From the NCBI RefSeq assembly GCF_043099315.1, contig NZ_CP170746.1: 64,000 nucleotides of DNA. One strand, 5' to 3'. Shown in pieces: positions 17,147 to 25,939 of the stretch (positions within the stretch are counted from its first letter, which is position 1; every line of letters starts with the position of its first letter). The notes beneath the pieces were generated by a model. It had not been told where the DNA came from and searched no databases. It was given only the letters and a program-made list of their open reading frames with translations. Source of the DNA: Chlorogloeopsis fritschii (GTDB taxonomy: Bacteria; Cyanobacteriota; Cyanobacteriia; Cyanobacteriales; Nostocaceae). The position numbers were made by a program, and so were the translations under genes.

Positions 17147-18047
17147 ATGACTACTTCCATTTCTACGACGGCGCTAACCTCAACAAAAACCTGGAATTGG
17201 CAAGGTTTCTCGATCTGCTATCAATCTCAAGGAAGCACTGGCCCGGCTATTGTTTTAGTGCATGGCTTTGGAGCCTCATGGTGGCATTGGCGCAAAAATA
17301 TTCCGGTGCTGGCAGAAAATTTTCGTGTTTACGCGATTGATTTAATAGGCTTTGGTGCTTCAGCTAAACCCAAACCCGGTGAAAATTTTGCCTATACAAT
17401 TGAAACCTGGGGACAACAGATAGCAGATTTTTGCCGTGAAGTGGTGGGTGAACCAGTTTTTTTAGTTGCTAACTCCATTGGCTGTATTGTTGCTATGCAG
17501 GCAGCTGTGAGTAATCCTGAGATTGCCTTAGGAGTGGCATTACTCAACTGTTCTCTGCGCTTATTGCATGATCGCAAACGCGAAATGTTACCTTGGCATC
17601 GCCGCTTTGGAGCACCCTTACTACAACGTATTTTATCTTTTAAACCAATCGGCGAGTTTTTCTTCTATCAAATTGCCAAACCAAAGACTGTACGGAAGAT
17701 TCTTCTCAAAGCTTATGCAAATTCTACAGCTGTGACAGAAGAATTGGTAGATATCCTGACAGCACCAGCTAGCGATCCAGGAGCAGCAGACTGTGTTTCT
17801 CGCCTTTACTTCTTATTCTCAAGGGCCTTTACCAGAAGAGCTTTTGCCTCAACTGCCCTGTCCGGCTATTATCTTGTGGGGAACAGCCGATCCTTGGGAG
17901 CCAATAGAGTTAGGCAGAGAATTAGCCAATTTCCCGCAAGTACAAAAGTTCATACCTTTGGAAGGCGTAGGGCATTGTCCTCAAGATGAAGCTCCTGAAT
18001 TAGTGAATCTAATCTTACAAGACTGGATTTGGGAACGTACTAAATGA
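17147..18047 (+). pseudogene. Alpha/beta hydrolase, interrupted by one inserted base
   Basis: Bases 17147-17791 encode WNWQGFSICYQSQGSTGPAI, VLVHGFGASWWHWRKNIPVL and the nucleophile elbow VANSIGCIVA. The reading then shifts at T17792: with this base removed, GAC is followed by GTG TTT CTC GCC, and the frame goes on as FLAFTSYSQGPLPEELLPQL, AIILWGTADPWEP and GVGHCPQDEAPEL to 18047. Catalytic Ser is in the first frame, Asp and His in the second, so the protein as read (280 residues, then a nonsense tail) is inactive. Repaired length is ~300 residues, normal for this cyanobacterial family. It is either a very recent mutation or an assembly error. Confidence 0.88.
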
Positions 18048-18079
18048 GGTTAGTGGATAGTGGATAGTGGTAAACAACC

Positions 18080-18106
18080 AACTACTAACTACTAACTACT
18101 AACTAT
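18080..18106. repeat. Heptanucleotide tandem repeat (AACTACT)n
   Basis: About 3.5 perfect units of AACTACT directly before the stop codon of the LCP gene on the other strand. A second short run of TAGTGGA units lies at 18049-18070. They form the spacer between the converging hydrolase and LCP genes. Confidence 0.7.
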
Positions 18107-19543
18107 TTAAGGTTGAGTAGTCTCCTCGAATAATCCTCTTTGTTCTAACCAATCCTTACCAACTTGGATGCTAATATCAGAGCCAAGATTGCCGGTGCTT
18201 TCTACTCTTACTTCTCCAAATCCTAAACTATTGCGAATTAGATCGGCGCTGTTGCCATCTCCTTGTTGGGCGACAATGTGAGTTACATCCAAGGGTACAC
18301 CCGAACTTTTAGCTATATAAACGTTGCGATAGCCTGCTTTAATCAAAGATCTAACTAACGGTCGGAGATTGGTTTCCTCACTACCAGTATTGTCTTGAAT
18401 CGCTACTCGTAATGAGGCTGGATCGACAAGTTGGGAAAGAGAATCGGTTTCTGTCTCAAGATCGAAGTGTTGAGCCATCATTGCATGGATACGTCTTTTA
18501 TATGGTATCCAATAGCTAGCTTCATATTCACTCTTTTCGCTAAATCTACCGGGTAACATTAACATCTGCATATTGGAGCGATTTGTCCTAGCTCCAAATC
18601 CCACTAGCGCCAATAATTCTTCAACAGTCAAGTTAGTATCTATGTGTTCTTTGACTACATTAAGAACTTTAGGCAATTGGGCTAAGGTCGTAGGGTTGAG
18701 GGACTGATCTATCAGTGCTCGAATTACCATTTGTTGTCGTTGAATCCGCCCAATATCCCCATTCTCATCATGGCGAAAACGTAAAAGTTGCAGCGCTTGT
18801 TCACCATTGAGATGCTGCTTGCCTTTCTTTAAATTTATGTATAAGTGCTGGGAATCATCTTGGTATTTCATATCTCTGGGAACGTAAACCGTTACCCCTC
18901 CCAAAGCATCGATTAGCTTGGCAACTCCCAAAACATTAATCCGCATATAGCGGTCTATTCCTACCCCCTCTAGGAGGTTACTGACGGTTTTAGCAGTTAA
19001 AGCAGGGCCACCCTGAAGATTGGTAGAATTAATTTTTTTCATGCCCTGCCCTTCTATTTCTACACGTGTATCTCTGGGAATAGAAAGCATGACTAATTTT
19101 TTCTTCTCCGGATCAAACCGGATCAAAAGCATTACATCAGCAAGTCCGTCAAAAGAGTTTACCTGGGGCAGGTATCCGAGATTTTTGGTTTCTTCTGGAG
19201 CATTTTGCACATCTGGGGGGAGAACGCTCATCCCCATCACCAAAATATTGACGGGGCGAGTTAGCTCTGAGAATCGCAGTCCACCTCCAGAAATGCGATC
19301 GCTATCAAAAACCGCTGCCTCATCGGCACTGAGATTGGCTTGCATCAGAGGTTTACTAGTTAAAGAAACTGCCAACAGCGCCCCTGCGGTTGCTGACACC
19401 ATTGCAATACCACTCATGCCCACCCAAAACCATACCCAACGCCCAGATTTGGGATTTTTGATGCTTCTTCTATTTGGCTTGGAGGGCTTGGCAGAGGGGT
19501 TTCCTTGCGCCGATCTTCTGTGAATGGTCACTGGCTTCCTCAC
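18107..19543 (-). CDS. LytR-CpsA-Psr (LCP) family protein
   Basis: 478 residues from GTG 19543. The N-terminal ~35 residues are basic and cytoplasmic, followed by one membrane helix (WVWFWVGMSGIAMVSATAGA). The LCP catalytic domain spans ~95-330: VNILVMGMS, SFDGLADVMLLIRFDPEKKK, MLSIPRDTRVEIEG, QALQLLRFRHDENGDIGRIQ. A LytR C-terminal domain follows (VAIQDNTGSEETNLRPLVRS). LCP enzymes transfer undecaprenyl-linked glycopolymers onto peptidoglycan or other acceptors on the outer face of the plasma membrane. The Arg and Asp residues of the pyrophosphate site are present, so it should be active. The polymer it attaches is unknown. Confidence 0.93.
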   Translation of the reverse strand: MRKPVTIHRRSAQGNPSAKPSKPNRRSIKNPKSGRWVWFWVGMSGIAMVSATAGALLAVSLTSKPLMQANLSADEAAVFDSDRISGGGLRFSELTRPVNILVMGMSVLPPDVQNAPEETKNLGYLPQVNSFDGLADVMLLIRFDPEKKKLVMLSIPRDTRVEIEGQGMKKINSTNLQGGPALTAKTVSNLLEGVGIDRYMRINVLGVAKLIDALGGVTVYVPRDMKYQDDSQHLYINLKKGKQHLNGEQALQLLRFRHDENGDIGRIQRQQMVIRALIDQSLNPTTLAQLPKVLNVVKEHIDTNLTVEELLALVGFGARTNRSNMQMLMLPGRFSEKSEYEASYWIPYKRRIHAMMAQHFDLETETDSLSQLVDPASLRVAIQDNTGSEETNLRPLVRSLIKAGYRNVYIAKSSGVPLDVTHIVAQQGDGNSADLIRNSLGFGEVRVESTGNLGSDISIQVGKDWLEQRGLFEETTQP

Positions 19544-19819
19544 ACTTACTGAATAATGCTTAAGTAAATCTACTTTTGGAGAGCAGATCCTAAATCTATA
19601 ACAGCTAACTCTATAATTATTTGTGCCTAGCTTTGCACTTACGTGTGATCCAAAACACTGATAGCTGTGTTTCTCCTTCTTTTGAGTGAATTAGGAGATG
19701 ATTTATATGAAGTATGGCAACAATAAACAGGTTTTGACTAGGTCATTGTAAAATCCTGAGAAAATTAAGTCTAAATATACATGGCAAATAAATATATATA
19801 GCTATCTCCTCAAAAAAAA

Positions 19820-20140
19820 TCAGGATAAGTACTTACCAATTACTTTTTCAGCAAAATAGTTCAATCCCGGCAAACGTCTAGATTTGCGTCTAACTATGAG
19901 AAATATTAACCAAAGACTTACTAAAAAGTAGCCAGAGGTCAAGAAGCTATTGAGGATCAAAAGACGCACTGCAACAAAATCTAAACTTGCTGCCCCAGTT
20001 GCCAAAAAAAGGTAGCCTAACACCCAAGATACAGCTAAAGTAATTGACAGACGGCAAGTGGCTAGTTGTTCCTGACTGCCTTGGCGGTGATAAAGAGTCC
20101 ACAGTGAGGGGAAAAAGCCGATGATGGGAATTAAATACAA
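19820..20140 (-). CDS. Small membrane protein, N-terminus probably disrupted
   Basis: 106 residues from a TTG codon at 20140. Three hydrophobic segments: LIPIIGFFPSLWTLY, LSITLAVSWVLGYLFLATGA and LLILNSFLTSGYFLVSLWLI, ending in a basic tail (RRKSRRLPGLNYFAEKVIG). No ATG or ribosome-binding site serves this frame. Upstream on the same strand an ATG at 20304 opens MNHFERINDYEGQEDAENEE, a plausible cytoplasmic N-terminus, but it is out of frame with the membrane part; the two are separated by a C-rich low-complexity tract (20157-20260). I infer the native protein joined these two parts and that repeat growth shifted the frame. Function unknown. Confidence 0.6.
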   Translation of the reverse strand: MYLIPIIGFFPSLWTLYHRQGSQEQLATCRLSITLAVSWVLGYLFLATGAASLDFVAVRLLILNSFLTSGYFLVSLWLIFLIVRRKSRRLPGLNYFAEKVIGKYLS

Positions 20141-20156
20141 AATTAACTCTATAGGC

Positions 20157-20275
20157 GAAGAGGAGTGGGAGAGGGGGTGAGTGGGAGAGGGGGGAAAATT
20201 ACCAAAAATACTCCCCGCGTTCCCCTTTCCCGTGTTCCCGTGTCCTCTTCATTCTCCGCATCCTCCTGTCCTTCA
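20157..20275. repeat. Low-complexity GTGGGAGAGGGGG / TCCCCGTGTTCCC repeat tract
   Basis: Runs of GAGTGGGAGAGGGGGTGAGT followed by TTCCCGTGTTCCCGTGTCCT. The same unit types recur near 25020-25055 (CTTGTCTCCTTGTCCCCGTG), in the pntA linker and, as a C-rich version, inside fpg. It sits between the two out-of-frame parts of the adjacent membrane protein gene. Confidence 0.6.
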
Positions 20276-20410
20276 TAGTCATTAATTCGTTCAAAATGAT
20301 TCATGAGAGTGAGTTTAATCCTAAATTAGAGGGATGAATGAGAGTGAAATAGTTAGAGATAATAGGCTTGATAGTAAAGATATTATTCTGTTGTATCCCG
20401 CAATCGGCAG

Positions 20411-21640
20411 ATGCAGACACGCAAATTTTTTGACTGGTGGCAGACACTTACACCAATAGCAAGAATAGGCGCGATCGCCCTGTTCGCTCCACTGCTAGTA
20501 CTCAATGGCTGGGCGATTTCAGTAATTTTTCATTACTTCCACTCGCTGATTGTCATTTTAGTCGGGGCATCCGTGCTAGCGTTTCTGCTCAACTATCCCG
20601 TTAGTTGGATGGAGCGTCAAGGAGCGAGACGAGAGCAAGTTGCCATTTTAGTATTCCTACTGGCTTTATCAATTTTATTAGCACTAGGTCTTACACTTTT
20701 TCCGTTAGCTCTGACGCAGGCTCAACAACTAGTGGCTCGGTTGCCAGAGTTAATAGATTCTGGACGCTATCAGTTGATGATGTTGAATGAAAAAGCAGAA
20801 AGTCTGGGTTTACCGATTAACCTTGATGCTTTGGCTGCGCAAATTAACGATCGCGTCAAGGGACAATTACAGGCGATCGCCGGACAAGTTTTAAACTTGG
20901 CGGTAGTCACTTTCACCAGCCTGTTAGATTTTCTCTTGACAATGGTTTTGACTTTCTATCTATTGCAGCATGGTGATGAACTGTGGCAAAGTTTAATAGA
21001 TTGGCTTCCGGCTAAATTCCGTGAGGCATTTTCACAAACAGTACGCCTCAGCTTTCAAAATTTCTTTATCACGCAATTAATTTTAGCTACCTGCATGGCA
21101 TCTGCCCTGATTCCTACTTTTTTGTGGCTCAAGGTGCCATTTGGTCTATTGTTCGGTTTAACTATTGGCATTATGGCATTAGTACCCTTTGGCGGTTCTG
21201 TGGGTATTGCTTTAACTACAACCTTGGTGGCGCTACAAGATTTTTGGATGGGAGTCAGAGTTTTAATTGCAGCAGTAATTGTGCAGCAAATCTTAGAAAA
21301 CTTGATTGGGCCGCGAATTTTAGGTAGTTTTATTGGTTTAAACCCCGTTTGGGTTCTAATTTCAGTTTTGACTGGAGCGAGAATTGGCGGACTTTTGGGT
21401 GTAATTGTTGCGGTACCCACTGCAGTTGTGATCAAGACGGCTTTAAGCGCCTTGCGGCGTTCTTCCGTAGTTTCTACTCACAACGAAGTCGGAGAAAATA
21501 TTGCTTCTGAAGAAGTCACTGGCAATGTTTCTGAGCATACTGAGGAATCTTATCGCAAACCCGTCAGTGACGCGGCTAATGTTCGTTCTCTTGAGGTAAG
21601 TACACCAGCCACACCAGAAGCATCTCCTCCAACTGCTTAG
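20411..21640 (+). CDS. AI-2E family transporter (PerM-type permease)
   Basis: 409 residues with the family's eight membrane helices, e.g. FAPLLVLNGWAISVIFHYFH, LIVILVGASVLAFLLNYPVS, TMVLTFYLLQHGDELW, IGIMALVPFGGSVGIALTTT and NPVWVLISVLTGARIGGLLG. The PFGG segment and the ENLIGPRILGSFIGLNPVW motif are hallmarks. Members export autoinducer-2 or act as cation/proton antiporters; the cyanobacterial substrate is unknown. The last ~60 residues are a polar tail rich in Glu, Ser and Pro. It ends at base 21640, immediately adjoining the stop of the converging serpin gene. Confidence 0.9.
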   Translation: MQTRKFFDWWQTLTPIARIGAIALFAPLLVLNGWAISVIFHYFHSLIVILVGASVLAFLLNYPVSWMERQGARREQVAILVFLLALSILLALGLTLFPLALTQAQQLVARLPELIDSGRYQLMMLNEKAESLGLPINLDALAAQINDRVKGQLQAIAGQVLNLAVVTFTSLLDFLLTMVLTFYLLQHGDELWQSLIDWLPAKFREAFSQTVRLSFQNFFITQLILATCMASALIPTFLWLKVPFGLLFGLTIGIMALVPFGGSVGIALTTTLVALQDFWMGVRVLIAAVIVQQILENLIGPRILGSFIGLNPVWVLISVLTGARIGGLLGVIVAVPTAVVIKTALSALRRSSVVSTHNEVGENIASEEVTGNVSEHTEESYRKPVSDAANVRSLEVSTPATPEASPPTA

Positions 21641-22975
21641 TTAATTGCCATTAGCTATTAACGGATCTACTATTGAACCCATAAACAAAACACTTCCTGT
21701 CTGATTGTCGCGAATTGCACACAAAAAAGGACGGTCAACAATCATCCGGAATGGTTCATCTAGGGGCATAGATGTTGCTACTATCCCTACAGAAGTAGTG
21801 GCAGCAGCTTCTGTGCCTTCTTCATTTACTTCCACAAAAGTTTTATGTTTAACTTCACTAATAGTAAAGTTTTGACCCATGTTAGAAAAATCTGCGTTAT
21901 TGCTAAAAGCCTTGCCCATACCTAAGGCTTTGAGGGCATTATTTAGCGTAACTTCATAGTCCATTTTAAAGCGGGGTAAACGAATAAAACCTTCCCGCTT
22001 GGTAAACTGAGACATCCACTTTTCCCAGTTTTCAGCATTTAAGTTTTGATATAAAGATTTAAGGGTATAGTTTTGTTTTGGTAAGAAAATATATAAGCTT
22101 ATGTTGCCATTCTGACCATAAGGCAAACTCACTGCCTGCAATTGTTCATTTTCATAATATTTATATTTACCTTTTTGTGACATCATCGGGTGTTGTTTTT
22201 GCTTACCGGATGTTGAATAAAAAGGGTATTGGGCTGTCTGGCTTTTATCGAATTCATTAGTCCATTTACCTTTAAAATAGATTGCATTTATTAAAAAAAG
22301 TACTTGTTCTGGTTCTAATCTTTCAACAATTTTGTTAATTTTACCACGAGTACTTTCATTAACCCAGTTATTAATAATGCCAGGTGTACCTGCATCTTTA
22401 AAATTTAAATTAGTTACTTTAGCTTGATAGAATTCTTGAGTTCTTTGGATAAATTCAGGTTTAAAGCTAACATCTTGATTCGCCCAAAGTGAGTTAGCAA
22501 TATTTAATTGAACTTGAGGATCGGAATTTTCTAACAGCGCCTTTAATGCCGCGTTAGAAGAGTTGATTTCTGGCAATGTCAATCCTTCTAACTCAAGTGC
22601 TTTAGCCATTGCTTGTCGCGTACTGCCACTAGCGCCGTTGTAAGTCATATCTAAGGCGATCGCTACACTAGCAGGTGAAACAAAAACGTTCTTGTCACCC
22701 TCTTGTTCCAGAATTCTTGAAAAAAGTTTAAATCCAAACTTGGTATTAGCAGTAGTGAGTTTAGTATTAGGTAAGACAGATTTTGCGGGCATGGGAGATT
22801 CTGAGTGAGGAGGACGAGATTGAGCAAAAACGCTAGTACTATCACTGACTTGGGAACACCCAATCACGCTCATCAGCATCACGCCGGCAGCAGCCATAAC
22901 GTAGCGTCTTCCCAAGCGTACAGCGTAACGTCTTTGCAAGAATTTTTCCCAGTCACTACTCAATTTTTGCTTCAT
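21641..22975 (-). CDS. Serpin (serine protease inhibitor) lipoprotein
   Basis: 444 residues from ATG 22975. A basic N-region and a hydrophobic stretch lead to the lipobox VIGC (Cys40), so the mature protein should be a lipid-anchored envelope protein. The serpin fold starts around 75 (NTKFGFKLFSRILEQEGDKN, VFVSPASVAIALDMTYNGAS) and includes FLINAIYFKGKWTNEFDKSQ. The reactive-centre loop is FVEVNEEGTEAAATTSVGIV, then ATSMPLDEPFRMIVDRPF. Its hinge (EEGTEAAATT) is the Gly/Thr/Ala type of inhibitory serpins; counting from it places P1-P1' at about Thr-Ser, suggesting an elastase- or subtilisin-like target. It lies 238 bases downstream of a subtilisin-like protease gene on the same strand, a likely functional pair. 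Confidence 0.94.
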   Translation of the reverse strand: MKQKLSSDWEKFLQRRYAVRLGRRYVMAAAGVMLMSVIGCSQVSDSTSVFAQSRPPHSESPMPAKSVLPNTKLTTANTKFGFKLFSRILEQEGDKNVFVSPASVAIALDMTYNGASGSTRQAMAKALELEGLTLPEINSSNAALKALLENSDPQVQLNIANSLWANQDVSFKPEFIQRTQEFYQAKVTNLNFKDAGTPGIINNWVNESTRGKINKIVERLEPEQVLFLINAIYFKGKWTNEFDKSQTAQYPFYSTSGKQKQHPMMSQKGKYKYYENEQLQAVSLPYGQNGNISLYIFLPKQNYTLKSLYQNLNAENWEKWMSQFTKREGFIRLPRFKMDYEVTLNNALKALGMGKAFSNNADFSNMGQNFTISEVKHKTFVEVNEEGTEAAATTSVGIVATSMPLDEPFRMIVDRPFLCAIRDNQTGSVLFMGSIVDPLIANGN

Positions 22976-23213
22976 AATTGCTACACCTGATGCCAAAATC
23001 TACGCTTCTGACTAAAAAGGATGAAAAATATTCGTAGGGCTACCCGCATACTTCATACTTCAACCTTTAGTTGACTATGGCATTTAAGAAGGCGTGGTCA
23101 TCTAGTGGTTACAGTTTTAGCAACAGTATTCTTAGGGATTAGGGGCTAGGGACTAGAAAATTAAAAATTTTTAATTTTACATTTTTAATTTTTAATTGCT
23201 CTGTCCCCAATCC

Positions 23214-24806
23214 TTATTTCTTAGGTACAGTCCACCATGCTAAGGCGTAAGACTGAGTAGCCGTATTTACTTGTGTACGGAACTGAACGCGGATTTTATA
23301 GTTGCCTTGAGCAGGTACGGGACAGAATATATGCTCGACGCTATCGACTTCGCTGATGGAAGAACAAACAGTACCAGTATCTAAATCTTTGGCATCGGAT
23401 TTGACTAGATGAATGTCAAGATTGTTCAAACCGCGATCGCGAAAATCTTCACCTGCATCATATAAACCATTTTGATTTTTATCGTTTAGTTCTACCAATC
23501 TGTTCCAAGCTACGGTGATGGCAACAAAACTGTTTTGCGGTAAGGGCTTTGCTAATGTATATTCTACAGATGCCCCAGTATTTACAGTGTTGTAGTCCCA
23601 ACCAATAGCTGGCACAGGTTGAGAAGGGTTCCACTGACCAGCACTAAATTGCTGGTAAGCCCGAAAAGCATTTAAATGTCCTGTTCCCATTTGGGAATCT
23701 AAAGGTATTTTCGGGTCTTTATAGCTATCAGAAGCGAGCCAGTCTTTATTTTGTTTATCAACTAGTGTGCGAGTCATTCCCAGGCGTAAGCCATCACCGC
23801 TATCAAGAATCTTATCTGTTGAGTTCAGCAAGACTGCTTTCATTACTTCGTGTTGGCGAGAAGCGATACTCCAATTTTGTTGTTTTGTCCGCAGTTGGCG
23901 ATCGCCAAATTCTTGTAGTAAGGCAATTGTACCTGTAACATGAGGTGCAGCAAAACTTGTACCCGTGACTTTATTCACTTTGCCATCGGGATTGAGCATA
24001 GGTATGTTATTGCCAGGGGCAACTAAAGCAATAGTACGACGCGGGCCTAAATTAATTTCCTTGCCAGCTAGCCGCTCTTTCATTGCCTCGCTAGTCGCGA
24101 CTAAATTAGAAACGTCTACCTTATTAAAAATTCCTCCCCGACGAGAGGAAAAAGCCACGTTAACTCCATTAAAATTGTCAGTAGGGATGGGAATTCCTCC
24201 TTTTCCTTGGTTGCCTGCGATCGTGTAAAAAACATTATGAACACGACTAGACCAGTCAACACATTGGGTTAGTAAGGCGTTGCCATCCAAAACTGCCTCC
24301 GGACGAGGATCGCGGTGCAGTGGTTCGCCAAAGCTGAAGTTAATGGCACGAATATCACCACTATTTTGCAGGGCGATATGCTGTGCAGATAAGCACTCCT
24401 CTGGTTGACCCATTTTGGTAGAACCTACAGCAGATGAGTACAATCGTGCCCCTGGAGCAACTCCTGGGAATGCTTTATCTGTACTGACCATCACGCCAGC
24501 AACATTATAGGCGTGGGGATCAACACCATTATTCGACTTGGCAGGGCTATTACGTAAAAAAACACCCGCTATGTTTACAGAGCGATTTTTGGAGACGGCT
24601 TTATCTACCCCAAACATTCCTGGACGCCCAATCTCCACTTGACCAATGGCAATCTTGCGACCAGTCAAATTATACGGAGGTTTGCCTAGCCTTAAAGAAT
24701 CAATGCCGTTAGTACCAAGGGAAGTTTCTAGAGTGAGAGCAACTACTGGTAAACTCAAGCAAGAAGCACTCAATCCCCAAACAATCCAAGTTAGTTTTTT
24801 CACCAT
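23214..24806 (-). CDS. Subtilisin-like (S8 family) secreted peptidase, Asp replaced by Glu
   Basis: 530 residues from ATG 24806 (the longer frame uses a TTG). A signal peptide is clear (basic KK, then LTWIVWGLSASCLSLPVVAL). The S8 core has the catalytic His in PHAYNVAGVM (~98), the oxyanion Asn in TIAGNQGKGG (~199) and the nucleophile in TGTSFAAPHVTG (~284). At the position of the usual catalytic Asp the sequence is AIGQVEIGRPG, giving Glu (~58). The His motif HAYNVAG also departs from HGTHVAG. The C-terminal ~150 residues look like a beta-rich domain (SFVAITVAWNRLVELNDKNQ, GNYKIRVQF). Activity with Glu is uncertain. It is the upstream neighbour of the serpin gene. Confidence 0.9.
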   Translation of the reverse strand: MVKKLTWIVWGLSASCLSLPVVALTLETSLGTNGIDSLRLGKPPYNLTGRKIAIGQVEIGRPGMFGVDKAVSKNRSVNIAGVFLRNSPAKSNNGVDPHAYNVAGVMVSTDKAFPGVAPGARLYSSAVGSTKMGQPEECLSAQHIALQNSGDIRAINFSFGEPLHRDPRPEAVLDGNALLTQCVDWSSRVHNVFYTIAGNQGKGGIPIPTDNFNGVNVAFSSRRGGIFNKVDVSNLVATSEAMKERLAGKEINLGPRRTIALVAPGNNIPMLNPDGKVNKVTGTSFAAPHVTGTIALLQEFGDRQLRTKQQNWSIASRQHEVMKAVLLNSTDKILDSGDGLRLGMTRTLVDKQNKDWLASDSYKDPKIPLDSQMGTGHLNAFRAYQQFSAGQWNPSQPVPAIGWDYNTVNTGASVEYTLAKPLPQNSFVAITVAWNRLVELNDKNQNGLYDAGEDFRDRGLNNLDIHLVKSDAKDLDTGTVCSSISEVDSVEHIFCPVPAQGNYKIRVQFRTQVNTATQSYALAWWTVPKK

Positions 24807-24842
24807 AGTCAAGAGTCAACTGTTAATGGTCATTGGTCATTT

Positions 24843-25011
24843 GTTAGTAGGGGAGGCAGCGCGCCCTTGGAGGTTCCACGCCACATGCTTTATGCCGGGA
24901 AACCCGTCCACCGCAGTGGCTCCTCCGTTGTAGCGACTGCCGTGCGGGTTTATTTTAGATATTTCGTTATTTTGAGAGATTACTAATAAAACCCGCCCGT
25001 ACAGTAGTTGG
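24843..25011. repeat. Dispersed repeat, copy A
   Basis: Begins GTTAGTAGGGGAGGCAGCGC and ends AAACCCGCCCGTACAGTAGT. The reverse complement of 40484-40610 shares both ends (22 of 24 bases at the first) and the internal block CGTTGTAGC-ACTG-CGTGCGGG. The interior differs in length and sequence. It fills most of the 334-base gap between the protease gene and rpe; a GTCTCCTTGTCCCCGTGTCC tract follows. Confidence 0.75.
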
Positions 25012-25140
25012 TTGTCTATTACTCCCCTTGTCTCCTTGTCCCCGTGTCCTCTTCATAAAGGGCATTATTTAAAGATGTAAGAGTTTGCTAAAGTTTTGTT
25101 ACAATGTTTACAGAAAAGGACGCTTACATACCCACTAGCC

Positions 25141-25848
25141 ATGACCGAAACCCTATCTAAAAAGCATATTGTGATTGCTCCATCTATCCTATCAGCGGAT
25201 TTTAGTCGCTTGGGAGACGAAGTACGCGCTGTAGATGAAGCCGGAGCCGATTGGATTCATGTTGATGTAATGGACGGTCGTTTTGTACCTAATATTACGA
25301 TAGGTCCTCTGGTAGTGGAGGCGATTCGTCCGGTTACGAAAAAGCCACTGGATGTCCACTTAATGATTGTTGAGCCAGAAAAGTATGTTGCGGACTTTGC
25401 AAAAGCTGGTGCAGATATTATTTCTGTACATTGCGAGCATAATGCTTCACCGCACTTACACCGCACTCTCGGTCAAATCAAGGAGCTTGGTAAACAAGCT
25501 GGTGTCGTTCTCAATCCATCCACACCTTTGGATTTAATTGAGTATGTGCTGGAGCTTTGTGATTTGATCTTGATTATGAGTGTCAACCCTGGTTTTGGCG
25601 GACAAAGCTTTATTCCAGGTGTGGTACCAAAAATCCGCAAGCTACGCCAGATGTGTGACGAACGTGGTTTAGATCCCTGGATTGAAGTAGATGGTGGACT
25701 GAAAGCTAACAATACCTGGCAAGTTTTAGAAGCCGGAGCAAATGCGATCGTAGCTGGTTCCGCAGTATTTAATGCTAAGGACTATGCTGAGGCGATTACA
25801 GCGATTCGTAACAGCAAGCGTCCTACACCAGAACTAGCAAAGGTGTAA
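25141..25848 (+). CDS. rpe: Ribulose-phosphate 3-epimerase
   Basis: 235 residues from ATG 25141 (MTETLSKKHIVIAPSILSAD); the frame extends upstream but homologues start here. It interconverts ribulose-5-P and xylulose-5-P in the Calvin cycle and pentose phosphate pathway. TIM-barrel motifs are intact: ILSADFSRLGDEV, WIHVDVMDGRFVPNITIGP, PLDVHLMIVEPEKYV, IMSVNPGFGGQSFIP and the phosphate-binding VDGGLKANN / GANAIVAGSAVF. Metal-binding His and Asp residues are all present. A strong hairpin terminator follows at 25890-25919. Confidence 0.98.
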   Translation: MTETLSKKHIVIAPSILSADFSRLGDEVRAVDEAGADWIHVDVMDGRFVPNITIGPLVVEAIRPVTKKPLDVHLMIVEPEKYVADFAKAGADIISVHCEHNASPHLHRTLGQIKELGKQAGVVLNPSTPLDLIEYVLELCDLILIMSVNPGFGGQSFIPGVVPKIRKLRQMCDERGLDPWIEVDGGLKANNTWQVLEAGANAIVAGSAVFNAKDYAEAITAIRNSKRPTPELAKV

Positions 25849-25889
25849 ATTAAGTACTAAGTAATTCCCAATCTAAATAGAAAGATAAA

Positions 25890-25919
25890 GGGCGATCGCT
25901 TGATTGATCGCCCTTTTTT
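25890..25919 (+). terminator. Rho-independent terminator of rpe
   Basis: Stem GGGCGATC (25890-25897) / GATCGCCC (25906-25913), 8-base loop, then TTTTTT. Read on the minus strand the stem is followed by TTTATCTTTC, so it may also end the converging HpsJ-like transcript. The stem is built around a HIP1-like GCGATCGC. Confidence 0.85.
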
Positions 25920-25939
25920 CAAATCATACAAATAGCCTT

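Noticed and set aside
23090..23120. tRNA-like segment (GGTCATCTAGTGGTTACAG)
   Set aside because: It resembles a tRNA D-arm, but no anticodon stem, T-loop (GGTTCRANNCC) or acceptor pairing follows within 80 bases.
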